Shown piece by piece: positions 25,529 through 33,808 of a stretch of DNA of 64,000 nucleotides. Made by a program: the position numbers and the translations under genes. The notes under the pieces were generated by a model. It was given only the letters and a program-made list of their open reading frames with translations. It had not been told where the DNA came from and ran no database searches. The stretch comes from Prevotella sp. E15-22 (GTDB lineage: Bacteria; Bacteroidota; Bacteroidia; Bacteroidales; Bacteroidaceae): NCBI RefSeq assembly GCF_023204875.1, contig NZ_CP096247.1:3224001-3288000 (forward strand). Reading direction: 5' to 3'. How positions within the stretch are numbered: position 1 is the first letter of the stretch; every line of letters begins with the position of its first letter.

Positions 25529-26184
25529 AGGAGGATATACTTAATACTTTACGCCAGCAGGACACCAACCTGCGCGACGCCATCCAAGAGGAAGATAAGG
25601 CGCTGCCCCAGATGCCGGCAGACCTGAACGCCCGACTGATGCAGCGCGTGGGTAGCGACACGAACGTACGTAAGCATCGCACCATCTGGCCCTGGATTGC
25701 CGCTGCCTGTGTCACGGCTCTCATCGCCGTCTACCTGACGCCACCCAAAGACGTCATTCCCCACCAGGATGTCGTGACGAAGGTAGAACAGAAAGCGGAA
25801 GAGCCCATGGCGGATAGTCAAGAGAGCAGACTCTCTGATTTCAGCGCAGCGAAAACAATTGAAGACGCTCCGCAGGCGCCTGCCGCTCCCGTCAAGCACA
25901 AGCGTGTGGCATCAAAACAGCCCGTTGTCGTCGATAAAGAGCTTTTGCTGGCCCAAGAGACAACGGAAACAGCTCATGCCGAGGAAATACCCATTCACAC
26001 AGAAGAAACGGCCTCAGCGACGCTGACAGAGCGCGACATCCCCATCACGCGACCCGAGAACCTGAAGTACACCCCTGAAGAGATAGCCCTGATGAAGCAG
26101 CAAGCCACTGAGGCTTATCTGAAGTGGGTACAGTTGGAACTCGAAATTTCAAAATATAACTTAGAACAAACAGCTCAACAATAA
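25525..26184 (+). CDS. Single-pass membrane protein, candidate anti-sigma factor
   Basis: A 219-residue protein with an acidic/polar N-terminal 50 residues (predicted cytoplasmic), a membrane segment at about 52-71 (IWPWIAAACVTALIAVYLT), and a low-complexity periplasmic part rich in Ala, Glu, Pro and Thr, ending with a short helical segment YTPEEIALMKQQATEAYLKWVQLELE. No ZAS-type zinc motif (HxxxCxxC) is present, so it is not a classical ZAS anti-sigma. The assignment rests on position (four-base overlap with the ECF sigma gene) and topology only. Confidence 0.65.
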   Translation: MKEDILNTLRQQDTNLRDAIQEEDKALPQMPADLNARLMQRVGSDTNVRKHRTIWPWIAAACVTALIAVYLTPPKDVIPHQDVVTKVEQKAEEPMADSQESRLSDFSAAKTIEDAPQAPAAPVKHKRVASKQPVVVDKELLLAQETTETAHAEEIPIHTEETASATLTERDIPITRPENLKYTPEEIALMKQQATEAYLKWVQLELEISKYNLEQTAQQ

Positions 26185-26195
26185 AATCATTGATT

Positions 26196-27581
26196 ATGAA
26201 ACGATTTTTCATCATGCTGCTCATTACCTGCAGCGCCATTGCCACAACCAACGCCCAAAGAGTAACTCCTCAAATGCGAAGCATGATAAGGAAGGAGGTA
26301 GATGGACATTTGAAAAGAATGAAGGCTCTTCAAAATCAAGACAAATCCACCAAAAAAACTCAGGGAAAGTCTGCCCAGAAGACCACATCTACGACTGCGT
26401 CGACTAAGACCACCACAACTACAAAGAAGCCAACAAACGTTATCAAAGTGTTGAATGATGTGATCTCCTCATGGGGACTGAATGATGCCAACCAATTCTC
26501 TGTCAAAAGGAATCCCAACACCAACCTGATCGAGTCGAGCGAGAGAATCGTATCTTTTTCTGCAAAAGAGAACTTCTATCCAGAACAGATAGAAAAAGCC
26601 TTTATGAAAGATGAGCCCTTGAGTTACTCTTTTATACATGTGGCACCTCACAATACGCAGCTTTATAGCATCGATATGGTGAACAGCGACAACAAGGTGG
26701 TGCCTGATATCCCCGTTCGACGCAACTACAATCAAGAGATGTGGTTCATGTGCGTGAAGAATACTGAGAATCCAGAACTGCGCGATATCTATGCCATTGT
26801 ATGGGAAAAAGGTCGTGAAAGCAAAATCATCACAGGCTCAGTATATATGATTACCTCAAAGCGTCCTGACCTGTACGAACGAGCAAAGATGGCGGAAAAG
26901 ATGAGAGGAAATTTCGACCTGGGCATAATTGATGTCGACACTGTGGAAATAGCAAGGAAGGCAGAACAGGCAAGAAAAGTTTTCGAAGTGCGTCCTGATA
27001 CAGTTGTTATCGACGATTTTGTGCCTGATTCGATTCCCTGTGAAACCATCGATGAGGTTCACATCATAACACCTCCTGAAGACAACAGCAACAGGTGGAA
27101 CGTCACTCCCCTGCCCTACACCCCCAACGACCGTCAGCGCATCGACGTAAAGACCACCCCACAATGGAAACAGGAGATAGAATGGCGTTTGCAGGCAAAA
27201 GTCTTCTTTATTAAAAATGATATAGACTTCATCAAAGCCACCTACGAGTCCATTGGAAAGAACTATCAGGCACGACTCAACACCTCGTCAAACTTCGAGC
27301 AGCTTCTTAAGCAAAACAAGGAGTTGGACAAGAAATACCAAGACTTCATCAAGTCGTTCAATAAGATCCAAAACATCCCTGAAAACGAAAGGAATAATCT
27401 TCAGGCCGACCTCTATAAGGAAATCCTGAAGTTCTATACCGAGCAGAACAAGGCCTTCACAGACATGAACAAGCAGTTGGGCACGCTACCCAAATCGGGC
27501 CAGAAGACTCAGAAATACCTCATTGAACTCACAGAGAAATATATGAACGAGATGACCAAGCTGATGTCAAAATACAAATAA
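26196..27581 (+). CDS. Secreted protein of the ECF sigma operon, function unknown
   Basis: A 461-residue exported protein. Signal peptide MKRFFIMLLITCSAIATTNAQ; the start at 26196 is favoured over a TTG two codons earlier because it gives the clean signal. A Thr/Lys-rich linker covers about residues 45-80 (STKKTQGKSAQKTTSTTAS). The middle part has beta-strand character; the last 130 residues are charged and helical with heptad-like spacing (LLKQNKELDKKYQDFIKSF), suggesting a coiled coil. I recognise no family. The gene probably encodes the envelope component whose state is sensed by, or which is controlled by, the sigma/anti-sigma pair upstream. It converges on murQ with only 6 bp between stops. 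Confidence 0.7.
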   Translation: MKRFFIMLLITCSAIATTNAQRVTPQMRSMIRKEVDGHLKRMKALQNQDKSTKKTQGKSAQKTTSTTASTKTTTTTKKPTNVIKVLNDVISSWGLNDANQFSVKRNPNTNLIESSERIVSFSAKENFYPEQIEKAFMKDEPLSYSFIHVAPHNTQLYSIDMVNSDNKVVPDIPVRRNYNQEMWFMCVKNTENPELRDIYAIVWEKGRESKIITGSVYMITSKRPDLYERAKMAEKMRGNFDLGIIDVDTVEIARKAEQARKVFEVRPDTVVIDDFVPDSIPCETIDEVHIITPPEDNSNRWNVTPLPYTPNDRQRIDVKTTPQWKQEIEWRLQAKVFFIKNDIDFIKATYESIGKNYQARLNTSSNFEQLLKQNKELDKKYQDFIKSFNKIQNIPENERNNLQADLYKEILKFYTEQNKAFTDMNKQLGTLPKSGQKTQKYLIELTEKYMNEMTKLMSKYK

Positions 27582-27587
27582 GCTTTC

Positions 27588-28391
27588 TTATTTCAGCACC
27601 CTATCCACGCTGCCTGCCTCCAGCAGGCGGCGTTTTGCTTCTTCATAGTCCAGGCCGAGGGACTCCTGAATCATGCGTGTGCCACGGTCTATGAGTTTGG
27701 CGTTGGTGAGTTGCATCTTCACCATGCGATTGCCACTTACGCGCCCCAGGCGAATCATCAGCGAGGTGGAAATCATGTTCAGAACCATCTTCTGGGCTGT
27801 GCCACTCTTCATACGACTGCTACCCGTCACGAACTCTGGTCCCACGATGGTCTCGATAGGATACTCAGAGGCATTGGCCAAAGGGGTTTGAGGGTTACTG
27901 GTGATGCAGCCCGTCAGCAAACCACGACGCCTGGCCTCGCTGACGGCTCCAAGAACATAAGGTGTGGTGCCCGAGGCCGCAATGCCTATCACGGTGTCGT
28001 CGGCAGTCGGCTGAAAGGCCTCAAGGTCCTGCCATCCCTGCTCAGGAATATCCTCAGCACGCTCTACAGCCCGTCTGAGGGCCTCATCGCCCCCAGCGAT
28101 GATACCCACCACCCTGTCGGGCGAAACGCCAAACGTAGGCGGCAGTTCGCTGGCATCGAGCACACCCAGTCGTCCGCTGGTGCCGGCACCCACATAAAAG
28201 AGGCGTCCGCCATGCTTCATTCGCGGCTCAATGGCTTTTACCAGCGCCTCTATCTGCGGCAGAGCCCTGCCCACGGCCTCAGCCACCAGCGCATCCTCCT
28301 CGTTGATATGCACCAGCAACTCGCCTACCGTCATCTCTTCCAGATGATCATAGCGTGAGGGCTGTTCTGTTATCTTATCATTTGTTTCCAC
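27588..28391 (-). CDS. murQ: N-acetylmuramic acid 6-phosphate etherase (MurQ)
   Basis: MurQ cleaves the lactyl ether of MurNAc-6-phosphate to give GlcNAc-6-phosphate and lactate, a cell-wall recycling or scavenging step. At 267 residues it is a little shorter than typical (about 300). Seen: the SIS-domain phosphate loop RLFYVGAGTSGRLGVLDASELPPTFG, with the conserved catalytic-type Glu in SELPPTF; the AGGDEALRRAVE segment; GIAASGTTPYVLGA; and TGSSRMKSGTAQKMVLNMIST. The gene lies 6 bp behind a GH16 glucanase gene on the same strand, so the two share a transcript. No MurNAc kinase or transporter is beside it. Confidence 0.96.
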   Translation of the reverse strand: METNDKITEQPSRYDHLEEMTVGELLVHINEEDALVAEAVGRALPQIEALVKAIEPRMKHGGRLFYVGAGTSGRLGVLDASELPPTFGVSPDRVVGIIAGGDEALRRAVERAEDIPEQGWQDLEAFQPTADDTVIGIAASGTTPYVLGAVSEARRRGLLTGCITSNPQTPLANASEYPIETIVGPEFVTGSSRMKSGTAQKMVLNMISTSLMIRLGRVSGNRMVKMQLTNAKLIDRGTRMIQESLGLDYEEAKRRLLEAGSVDRVLK

Positions 28392-28397
28392 GTGATA

Positions 28398-29243
28398 TTA
28401 TTTTGCTCTCTGATACACACGGACATAATCTATTTCGTAGCGCATGGGGAAGGCAGCATTGTCGATAGTACCACCATTATCACCACCAAGGGCCAGGTTC
28501 AGCAGGAGATACTGCGGACTGTTGAAGGGATTCTGATGGCGGCCGATGGAACCATTGACAGTAGAGGCAAGAGGCACCTCATTGAGCAACTCATCATCCA
28601 GGTAGAGGCGGATGGCAGTTTCGTCCCAGTCCATACGCCATGTATGAAAATGCTGCTCCCAGTTGGGATCACGCTCGATGAAATGGGTAAATTTCGTCTT
28701 TTTACTGTTCCACACAGCCTGATAATGCTGGTCGTTGCCCCACGCCACATTAGCCAGGATATGAGGCACGCCGTTGATGCGATAGAACTCCATGAGGTCA
28801 ATCTCGCCACACGAGGGCCACTCCATGCCGCTGCCCAACGTCCAGATGGCAGGCCACGAACCGCCAGCCACGGGAATACGGGCACGCACCTCCAAGCGTC
28901 CGTAGAGGAAGGAATACTTCCCCTGCGTGGTGAGGCAAGCCGAAGTATAGTCAATCGTCTTGCGCTGCTGTCCCCAGTAATGGGCATGCTCACGATAGGT
29001 GGGGTTAGGACGCTGTTCACGTCGTGCCTCGATAATCAGCAGGCCGTTCTGCTGATAAGCGTTCTGAGACTGATACCACTGGTCCTCGTGGTTGCGCACG
29101 AAGCCCTGCTCATAGTTCCACACGGTGCTGTCTGGACGACCGTCCTTGTTGAACTCATCGCTCCACACCAACTTCCAATCCTGTGCCATAAGCGGCATCG
29201 CAGCCCATAGCAGCATGCCTAATATCGTGACGTTCTTTTTCAT
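28398..29243 (-). CDS. Secreted GH16 beta-glucanase (laminarinase-type)
   Basis: A 281-residue exported glycoside hydrolase that should cut beta-1,3 or beta-1,3-1,4 glucans. The signal peptide ends at MPLMA-Q. The catalytic signature is SCGEIDLMEF with nucleophile Glu147, Asp149 and acid/base Glu152. WPAIWTLG just before it and HTWRMDWDETAIRLYLDD later are typical family blocks; the domain fills the whole mature protein. The ATG at 29243 is preferred to an upstream in-frame codon at 29312, which would read through the promoter and into the divergent gene. Only six bases lie between the -7 box and the ATG. murQ follows, an unusual partner for a glucanase. Confidence 0.93.
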   Translation of the reverse strand: MKKNVTILGMLLWAAMPLMAQDWKLVWSDEFNKDGRPDSTVWNYEQGFVRNHEDQWYQSQNAYQQNGLLIIEARREQRPNPTYREHAHYWGQQRKTIDYTSACLTTQGKYSFLYGRLEVRARIPVAGGSWPAIWTLGSGMEWPSCGEIDLMEFYRINGVPHILANVAWGNDQHYQAVWNSKKTKFTHFIERDPNWEQHFHTWRMDWDETAIRLYLDDELLNEVPLASTVNGSIGRHQNPFNSPQYLLLNLALGGDNGGTIDNAAFPMRYEIDYVRVYQRAK

Positions 29244-29249
29244 ACGCTG

Positions 29250-29281
29250 CAAAAATACGGAAAAAACGTGAGAATACCAAA
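29250..29281 (-). promoter_or_regulatory. Promoter of the GH16/murQ operon
   Basis: On the minus strand TTTG (29278-29281), 20 bp, then TATTTTTG (29250-29257). Six bases separate the -7 box from the ATG, so the message would start at or next to the start codon. Confidence 0.75.
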
Positions 29282-29290
29282 GAAAACTCG

Positions 29291-29298
29291 TAACTTTG
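29291..29298 (+). promoter_or_regulatory. -7 element of pgeF
   Basis: TAACTTTG, with four bases to the ATG at 29303: a second probable leaderless gene, divergent from GH16. A -33 TTTG is not seen. Confidence 0.6.
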
Positions 29299-29302
29299 CA
29301 CC

Positions 29303-30100
29303 ATGATGACAAAGAAACCCGTATTGCAATACTATCCCCTGGGCGAGGGCGTGACAGCCTTCAGCAGCACACGACAGGGCGGCTATAGCGAAGGACGCTA
29401 TGGCGAGTTTAACATCAACCGCTATTGCGGCGACAGCGAAGAAGCCATCCAGAAAAATCGTGAGGCTTTGTGCCAACTGTTGGGCATCGAAGACCATAGT
29501 CTGCTGATGCCGCATCAGGTACATCTGGCGGAAATTGCAGTCGTTGACCGTGAGATGCTGACTCTTCCGACTGAGGAAATACAGCAAAAACTCGATGGAA
29601 TCGACGCTTTGATGACAAACGAAGCTGGCGTGTGTATCGGCGTGTCTACTGCCGACTGCATCCCTGTGTTGCTCTACGACCCCATACAGCGCGCCTCCTG
29701 CGCCATTCACGCCGGCTGGCGAGGAACAGTCCAGCGCATCGTAGAAAAGGCCGTAGCGCGAATGACAGGGGTTTTTGGCTCAGATCCCCAAAATCTCATC
29801 GCCCAGATTGGTCCTGGCATCCATCTGGAAAGCTTCGAGGTGGGCGATGAGGTGTATCAGACCTTCGAGAAAGAAGGCTTTCCAATGGAACTGATCAGTA
29901 AGAAATATGAGAAGTGGCACATAGACCTGCCAGAATGCAACCGTCTGCAACTCGTGGCAGCAGGTATCCCAGAGACGCATATTGCCGTCTCGCCCGTATG
30001 CACCTTCCAGCAGTCGGACACCTTCTTTTCTGCACGCAAACTGAGCATAAACTCAGGCCGCATCTTCACAGGCATCCTGCTTCAGGAATCAAATACCTGA
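29303..30100 (+). CDS. pgeF: Peptidoglycan editing factor PgeF / laccase-domain purine nucleoside phosphorylase
   Basis: This 265-residue protein belongs to the YfiH/YlmD family. Members remove L-Ser-containing muropeptide precursors or phosphorolyse purine nucleosides. The copper/zinc-site residues are in place: MPHQVHLAE, STADCIPVLLYD and AIHAGWRGTVQRI, with CTFQQSDTFFSARK at the end. Two ATGs (29303 and 29306) are possible. Its 3' end overlaps the convergent TPR pseudokinase gene by 12 bp. Its promoter faces that of the GH16/murQ operon, and both MurQ and PgeF belong to cell-wall metabolism, so a shared control region is plausible. Confidence 0.92.
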   Translation: MMTKKPVLQYYPLGEGVTAFSSTRQGGYSEGRYGEFNINRYCGDSEEAIQKNREALCQLLGIEDHSLLMPHQVHLAEIAVVDREMLTLPTEEIQQKLDGIDALMTNEAGVCIGVSTADCIPVLLYDPIQRASCAIHAGWRGTVQRIVEKAVARMTGVFGSDPQNLIAQIGPGIHLESFEVGDEVYQTFEKEGFPMELISKKYEKWHIDLPECNRLQLVAAGIPETHIAVSPVCTFQQSDTFFSARKLSINSGRIFTGILLQESNT

Positions 30101-32107
30101 AACAACAAAACGGGCACCAGTGGTATATTCCAGGTCGAGCGTAAGACTATAGCCCATCGAATTAGCGAGGCGACGAGCCAGCGGCAGTCCGATACCAAGC
30201 GTGTGCTCTGTGGGTGAGAGACGTACGAACGGCTCGAAGATGCGCTCAGCATCAGCAGCAGGAATCACAGGACCCGTATTGCTGACAGAGATAGAGTAAG
30301 TGCCATTGGACTCTGCATGACAAGTCATCAGCACCTTGCCGCTGGTGGCATACTTATCAACATTATCAAGCAGGCAATTCATCAGCTCCTGCAGCAACGG
30401 ACTAACAGTGACCTTCACATCGTCAGCCACATCCGACTTAAACTCTAGTTCCAGCGTACGCTTTCTGTCTGCAGAAAGTGGTGAGGCCTCCTGGTGCAGG
30501 TCATAACTGTTCAGGATAGAATGGGCTATCTCGTTCAAGCCCACCACATCCTGTTTAGGCGTTGGAATATCATCACCATAGAGACTATACAGCACAAGCT
30601 TGTGGGTGGAAACAGCCACATGATAAGCATCGCGACATATCTCGTGACGCATCTTCAGATATTCCTCCTGAGGAATTTGTGCGTTGGCCTCAATGATAAA
30701 CTCCGCTGTGCCTATCAACGTTTGGATGGGCGAACGCAGCGCATCCAGACAGATGCGCTTCTCCTCCTCAGTGATACTTGCCGTTCCACGTGCATAGGAA
30801 TCGAGTACAGAGTCCATCAGCGACTCAATCTGATGGGCAGAATTGATGATATCACGATAGCGCTTGTTTTGTCCCTCTGGATTCAGATTGAAGTCAGGCG
30901 TATTGATAGCGCGTGCATAGTTACGCAGCACGTTGATGGGCGAATTCAGCTTATCCTTGATGGTGCTCACGAAAGCACGGCGGATGGCCTGAGCAGCCTC
31001 AGTACTGCGATGAGCCTCCTGCAACTGCAGGAACTGTTCCTTGAGTCGGCGATTCTTTCTGTGGCGATAAATCAGCATGCACACAAGCAGAGCGATGATG
31101 AAGAGCGCCATCACGCCGACGATCCACAGTTGCATGTGGCGAAGCTCGGCTTTCTCGCGCTCTGATTGCAGCAAGTCGATGTCGTGGGTCAGGTCAACAA
31201 GCTCCTCGCTCAGCACCTCGCTGTCGGCAGCATGCGACAGACTGTCCTTCAGTTCTGCACAACGGAAGGCACGCTCCCAGTCGCCCATCTTCTCATAGAC
31301 ATTCATGCGCAACTCGTTAGCCACCTCCAGCACCTTGACAGAGTCGCACCAGGCCAGTGCACCCTGATAATCATCACGCATCAGGCATCGGCAAACCATC
31401 ACCTGCTCGAGGTTGGCAGCATTAAACTGCGAGGGATTGTTCTGACGGATGCTGTCGTACTTCTCAAAATAGCCATTAAAGGCCGCTTCATCGCCCATCA
31501 TGTTGGCAATGATACAGCGATAGCCCAGCACGCCACTCTCAAACATCGGGTTCTGAAGCATCTGCTGGGGCAGACTGTCAAGACAAGCCATGGCCTCGGA
31601 AGGACGCTTAAAACTGAGCGACTGGGCCAGAGAGAGATAGCAGTTGAACACTGCAGTCGTCTCGTGCTCTGTGTCGATGCTACGAAGCGCGCGACGGAAA
31701 TACTCCTCACCCATCTCTGGCAGGTTACGACTATTATAATATAGCCCCAAAGCCATATTAGGAATATAGAGATATTGCTCCTGACGACGGTCGCGAATAT
31801 CCTCCATGATATGATGAATCTGGATGAAGGCACGATGGAAGTGCTTTTGGTTGACGTCATAGATAGCACGGTTCAACCACGCACGATAGAACTTTTCCCA
31901 GTCCTCATGCTGTTCCAGATAGTTCAAGAAAGACTGATTAACATCATAGAAAGCCGTGTCGTTTCCACTCACCTGTGCTTCGTATATACGCTGTGCAAAC
32001 GCCTGCTCATTCTGTTCCTCGATCGATGGTTGCTGCTGTGCATAAAGGGAAACGCCTGCTACCAGCAAAGTAGCTGTCATTACAATCTTTTTAAAACTTA
32101 ATATCAT
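30089..32107 (-). CDS. TPR membrane protein with histidine-kinase architecture but no phospho-acceptor His (pseudokinase)
   Basis: A 672-residue protein: signal peptide to LYA-Q (about residue 24), TPR-like helices to about 310, one membrane segment (WIVGVMALFIIALLVCMLIYRH) near 330, a helical linker, then a kinase-like region. Where the DHp H-box should read SHExRTP there is KDKLNSP with Asp385; 70 residues later a second DHp-like segment reads LDALRSP with Asp455. Neither has His. The ATPase part keeps an N-box Asn (LLDNVDKYA), but the G1 box is altered (NTGPVIP); G2 survives (TLGIGLPLAR). The start at 32107 follows a good promoter; an in-frame ATG at 32233 would precede it. There is no receiver or HTH. 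It could be a sensory scaffold or a partner of another regulator. Paired 15-bp repeats lie upstream. Confidence 0.85.
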   Translation of the reverse strand: MILSFKKIVMTATLLVAGVSLYAQQQPSIEEQNEQAFAQRIYEAQVSGNDTAFYDVNQSFLNYLEQHEDWEKFYRAWLNRAIYDVNQKHFHRAFIQIHHIMEDIRDRRQEQYLYIPNMALGLYYNSRNLPEMGEEYFRRALRSIDTEHETTAVFNCYLSLAQSLSFKRPSEAMACLDSLPQQMLQNPMFESGVLGYRCIIANMMGDEAAFNGYFEKYDSIRQNNPSQFNAANLEQVMVCRCLMRDDYQGALAWCDSVKVLEVANELRMNVYEKMGDWERAFRCAELKDSLSHAADSEVLSEELVDLTHDIDLLQSEREKAELRHMQLWIVGVMALFIIALLVCMLIYRHRKNRRLKEQFLQLQEAHRSTEAAQAIRRAFVSTIKDKLNSPINVLRNYARAINTPDFNLNPEGQNKRYRDIINSAHQIESLMDSVLDSYARGTASITEEEKRICLDALRSPIQTLIGTAEFIIEANAQIPQEEYLKMRHEICRDAYHVAVSTHKLVLYSLYGDDIPTPKQDVVGLNEIAHSILNSYDLHQEASPLSADRKRTLELEFKSDVADDVKVTVSPLLQELMNCLLDNVDKYATSGKVLMTCHAESNGTYSISVSNTGPVIPAADAERIFEPFVRLSPTEHTLGIGLPLARRLANSMGYSLTLDLEYTTGARFVVSGI

Positions 32108-32172
32108 AGTTACCTTGAATTTTAATATTGGAAAATGGTTAGGGAACACGTTCAGGTATGTTCTTCCGTCTG

Positions 32173-32204
32173 CAAAGTTAATAAATATCTGTCTAACCAG
32201 CAAA
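32173..32204 (-). promoter_or_regulatory. Promoter of the TPR pseudokinase gene
   Basis: On the minus strand TTTG (32201-32204), 20 bp, TAACTTTG (32173-32180). A leader of about 60 bases leads to the ATG at 32107. Confidence 0.8.
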
Positions 32205-32239
32205 GATGATGCATTATTTTCAACTATTCCCAAGCATTT

Positions 32240-32274
32240 TTGTAAATTCTAAAAGGTCATTGTATATTTTAAAA
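32240..32274 (-). promoter_or_regulatory. Second copy of the 20-bp-phased 15-bp repeat pair
   Basis: Read on the plus strand, TTGTAAATTCTAAAA (32240-32254, identical to the copies at 21.7 kb) and TTGTATATTTTAAAA (32260-32274, two changes), again exactly 20 bp apart. They lie 36 bp upstream of the -33 box of the pseudokinase gene and inverted relative to its transcription. Confidence 0.65.
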
Positions 32275-32298
32275 CAAAAAGAAGGCAACATAAATAAA

Positions 32299-32331
32299 CG
32301 AGGGAAATAGACCTTGAATCTATCTCCCTCG
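32299..32331 (-). terminator. Hairpin after the FISUMP lipoprotein gene
   Basis: Arms at 32299-32311 and 32319-32331 pair with one mismatch; a weak T-rich stretch follows on the minus strand. Stands 10 bp after the stop. Confidence 0.65.
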
Positions 32332-32340
32332 CATTTGTTC

Positions 32341-33681
32341 TTAATAACTAGTAACAGGACGGACTGGCGAACCATAGTATCGCTCAGCACCTGTATAACT
32401 AATATTCTTCATACCATAACTACTTCCATTGTCAATCCAAAGCGCTATTGAGTATTCATCATAGTAATTATTAAGTGACGACGACCAGCAGGTACATCTG
32501 TAAAAATCAGAGTTGCTTCTTATTCCGTTTTCATTCCAATACCATGCACCAGGAAAGAAGATGGTTTTCTTATTTACCGTGCTGGTCAGAAGGAATCCAT
32601 TCACTCCGTTCTGAGTCGTCGCTGTAATCTTTGTATATTTCTCTAATTCGTTGATTTCACTATAAGTAGGCATGCGCCAGACACTTCCCCATTTCAAGGT
32701 CGCTACGTCATAGTTTGCTGTTAAAGTGTAATCACTATTTGAAACCTTCTTAACAACGCCACGCGATTCCAGTTCATCGGTAGTGAGCCCTTTCCACTTG
32801 TAGTTGTCTTTGGTGTAACTCGTTTTTGTCGTCGTCTCGCCCCAGGCATAGTAATCACCAGATTCCTCAGAAGTAGTTGCACCAACATTCATCGTGGCCC
32901 ACTTCGTGCCACTCGGCAATCCGAGGTCAACATATTCGTGACCATAATAGTTTATAGTGTTTTTGGGCGTAGTAAAATTCTTAATATCCCCATAGTAGGT
33001 CGTCTTATAGTCTTTGACATAAGCTCGATAATAATAAGTGGTTTGTTCACTAAGATTTTTCAATGAAACGGTAAACGTATTGCCACTTGTAATTTCAGAG
33101 GTAGTGACCCAATTGTAATAGCCACTCTCAAATCCCTCTTTGCTTTCTGAGTATTGTACGCCCAACGATTCATAGCTTAAAATAGCACTATTCCTGAAAC
33201 TGCTAGAGATAGTCGCCGATTTATAGGTGATATTGGTTGCATCACCTGTATTGACAAGTCCTCCCAGAGAGGTCGTAAAGCTGTTAACACTTCCATAGTA
33301 GGTATTCCCACCGCTTATCATGAACGCACGATAGTAGTAGATGGTGTTCGATTGCAGGTTAGCAAGTTCTACTGTATAGGCATTCCCAGAGATATTGCTT
33401 GACAAGCATAATACGCCCTGCCTATTATCCACAACACTTCTTTCTGTAGAATACATCACACCAAGTTGAAGGGAACTTGCGCTTTTTCCAGAAGTATAGT
33501 TGCAAGAAATGGAAGCCGAAGATGCCGTTAAATTAGTCACCGATCCAGTAAAGACCTGCTCGGAGCCGCCCTTGCCTGTATCTCCATCAGAACTATCGTC
33601 ACCTCCACACGAGATACCAAATGCACTTATCAATAGTGTCACCCAAGCGATGGTGAAAAAGGATAAAAGTTGTTTTCTCAT
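32341..33681 (-). CDS. Surface lipoprotein with two Fn3-like repeats and a FISUMP domain
   Basis: A 446-residue lipoprotein: MRKQLLSFFTIAWVTLLISAFGISC with a lipobox Cys at about 25 followed by GGDDSSDGD, an acidic Ser/Gly linker typical of surface-exported Bacteroidetes lipoproteins. Two fibronectin-like repeats follow (each ends in TYYYRAY/IYYYRAF and then TTYYG/NTYYGS ... FTT). The last 190 residues form a FISUMP (Fibrobacter major paralogous) domain: EYVDLGLPSGTKWATMNVGA, YYAWGETT, WRMPTYSEINELEK, and the closing GSPVRPV. The family's function is unknown; a role in adhesion to substrate is often guessed. Monocistronic, with its own -7 box and a hairpin. Confidence 0.88.
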   Translation of the reverse strand: MRKQLLSFFTIAWVTLLISAFGISCGGDDSSDGDTGKGGSEQVFTGSVTNLTASSASISCNYTSGKSASSLQLGVMYSTERSVVDNRQGVLCLSSNISGNAYTVELANLQSNTIYYYRAFMISGGNTYYGSVNSFTTSLGGLVNTGDATNITYKSATISSSFRNSAILSYESLGVQYSESKEGFESGYYNWVTTSEITSGNTFTVSLKNLSEQTTYYYRAYVKDYKTTYYGDIKNFTTPKNTINYYGHEYVDLGLPSGTKWATMNVGATTSEESGDYYAWGETTTKTSYTKDNYKWKGLTTDELESRGVVKKVSNSDYTLTANYDVATLKWGSVWRMPTYSEINELEKYTKITATTQNGVNGFLLTSTVNKKTIFFPGAWYWNENGIRSNSDFYRCTCWSSSLNNYYDEYSIALWIDNGSSYGMKNISYTGAERYYGSPVRPVTSY

Positions 33682-33731
33682 ATAAATCTAGTTTTAGGGG
33701 TTTAACTTTATGTTATTAGATATTCTGTCGG

Positions 33732-33739
33732 CAAATATA
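33732..33739 (-). promoter_or_regulatory. -7 element of the FISUMP lipoprotein gene
   Basis: TATATTTG on the minus strand, 50 bp before the start codon at 33681. No -33 partner seen. Confidence 0.5.
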
Positions 33740-33781
33740 CGAAAACTTTCCGAATTATGAAGCGATAAATGGAAAAAGTTG

Positions 33782-33789
33782 TACTTTTG
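33782..33789 (+). promoter_or_regulatory. -7 element of the four-helix-bundle gene
   Basis: TACTTTTG, 19 bp before the ATG at 33809; divergent from the FISUMP promoter. It supports the shorter start over an in-frame codon at 33779. Confidence 0.55.
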
Positions 33790-33808
33790 CAAAACGAATT
33801 CAATTGGT

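Noticed and set aside
28382..28400. Third parS-like sequence at the murQ start (TTTCCACGTGA)
   Set aside because: Only half of the palindrome is kept and the spacing is off by one base; not a credible ParB site.
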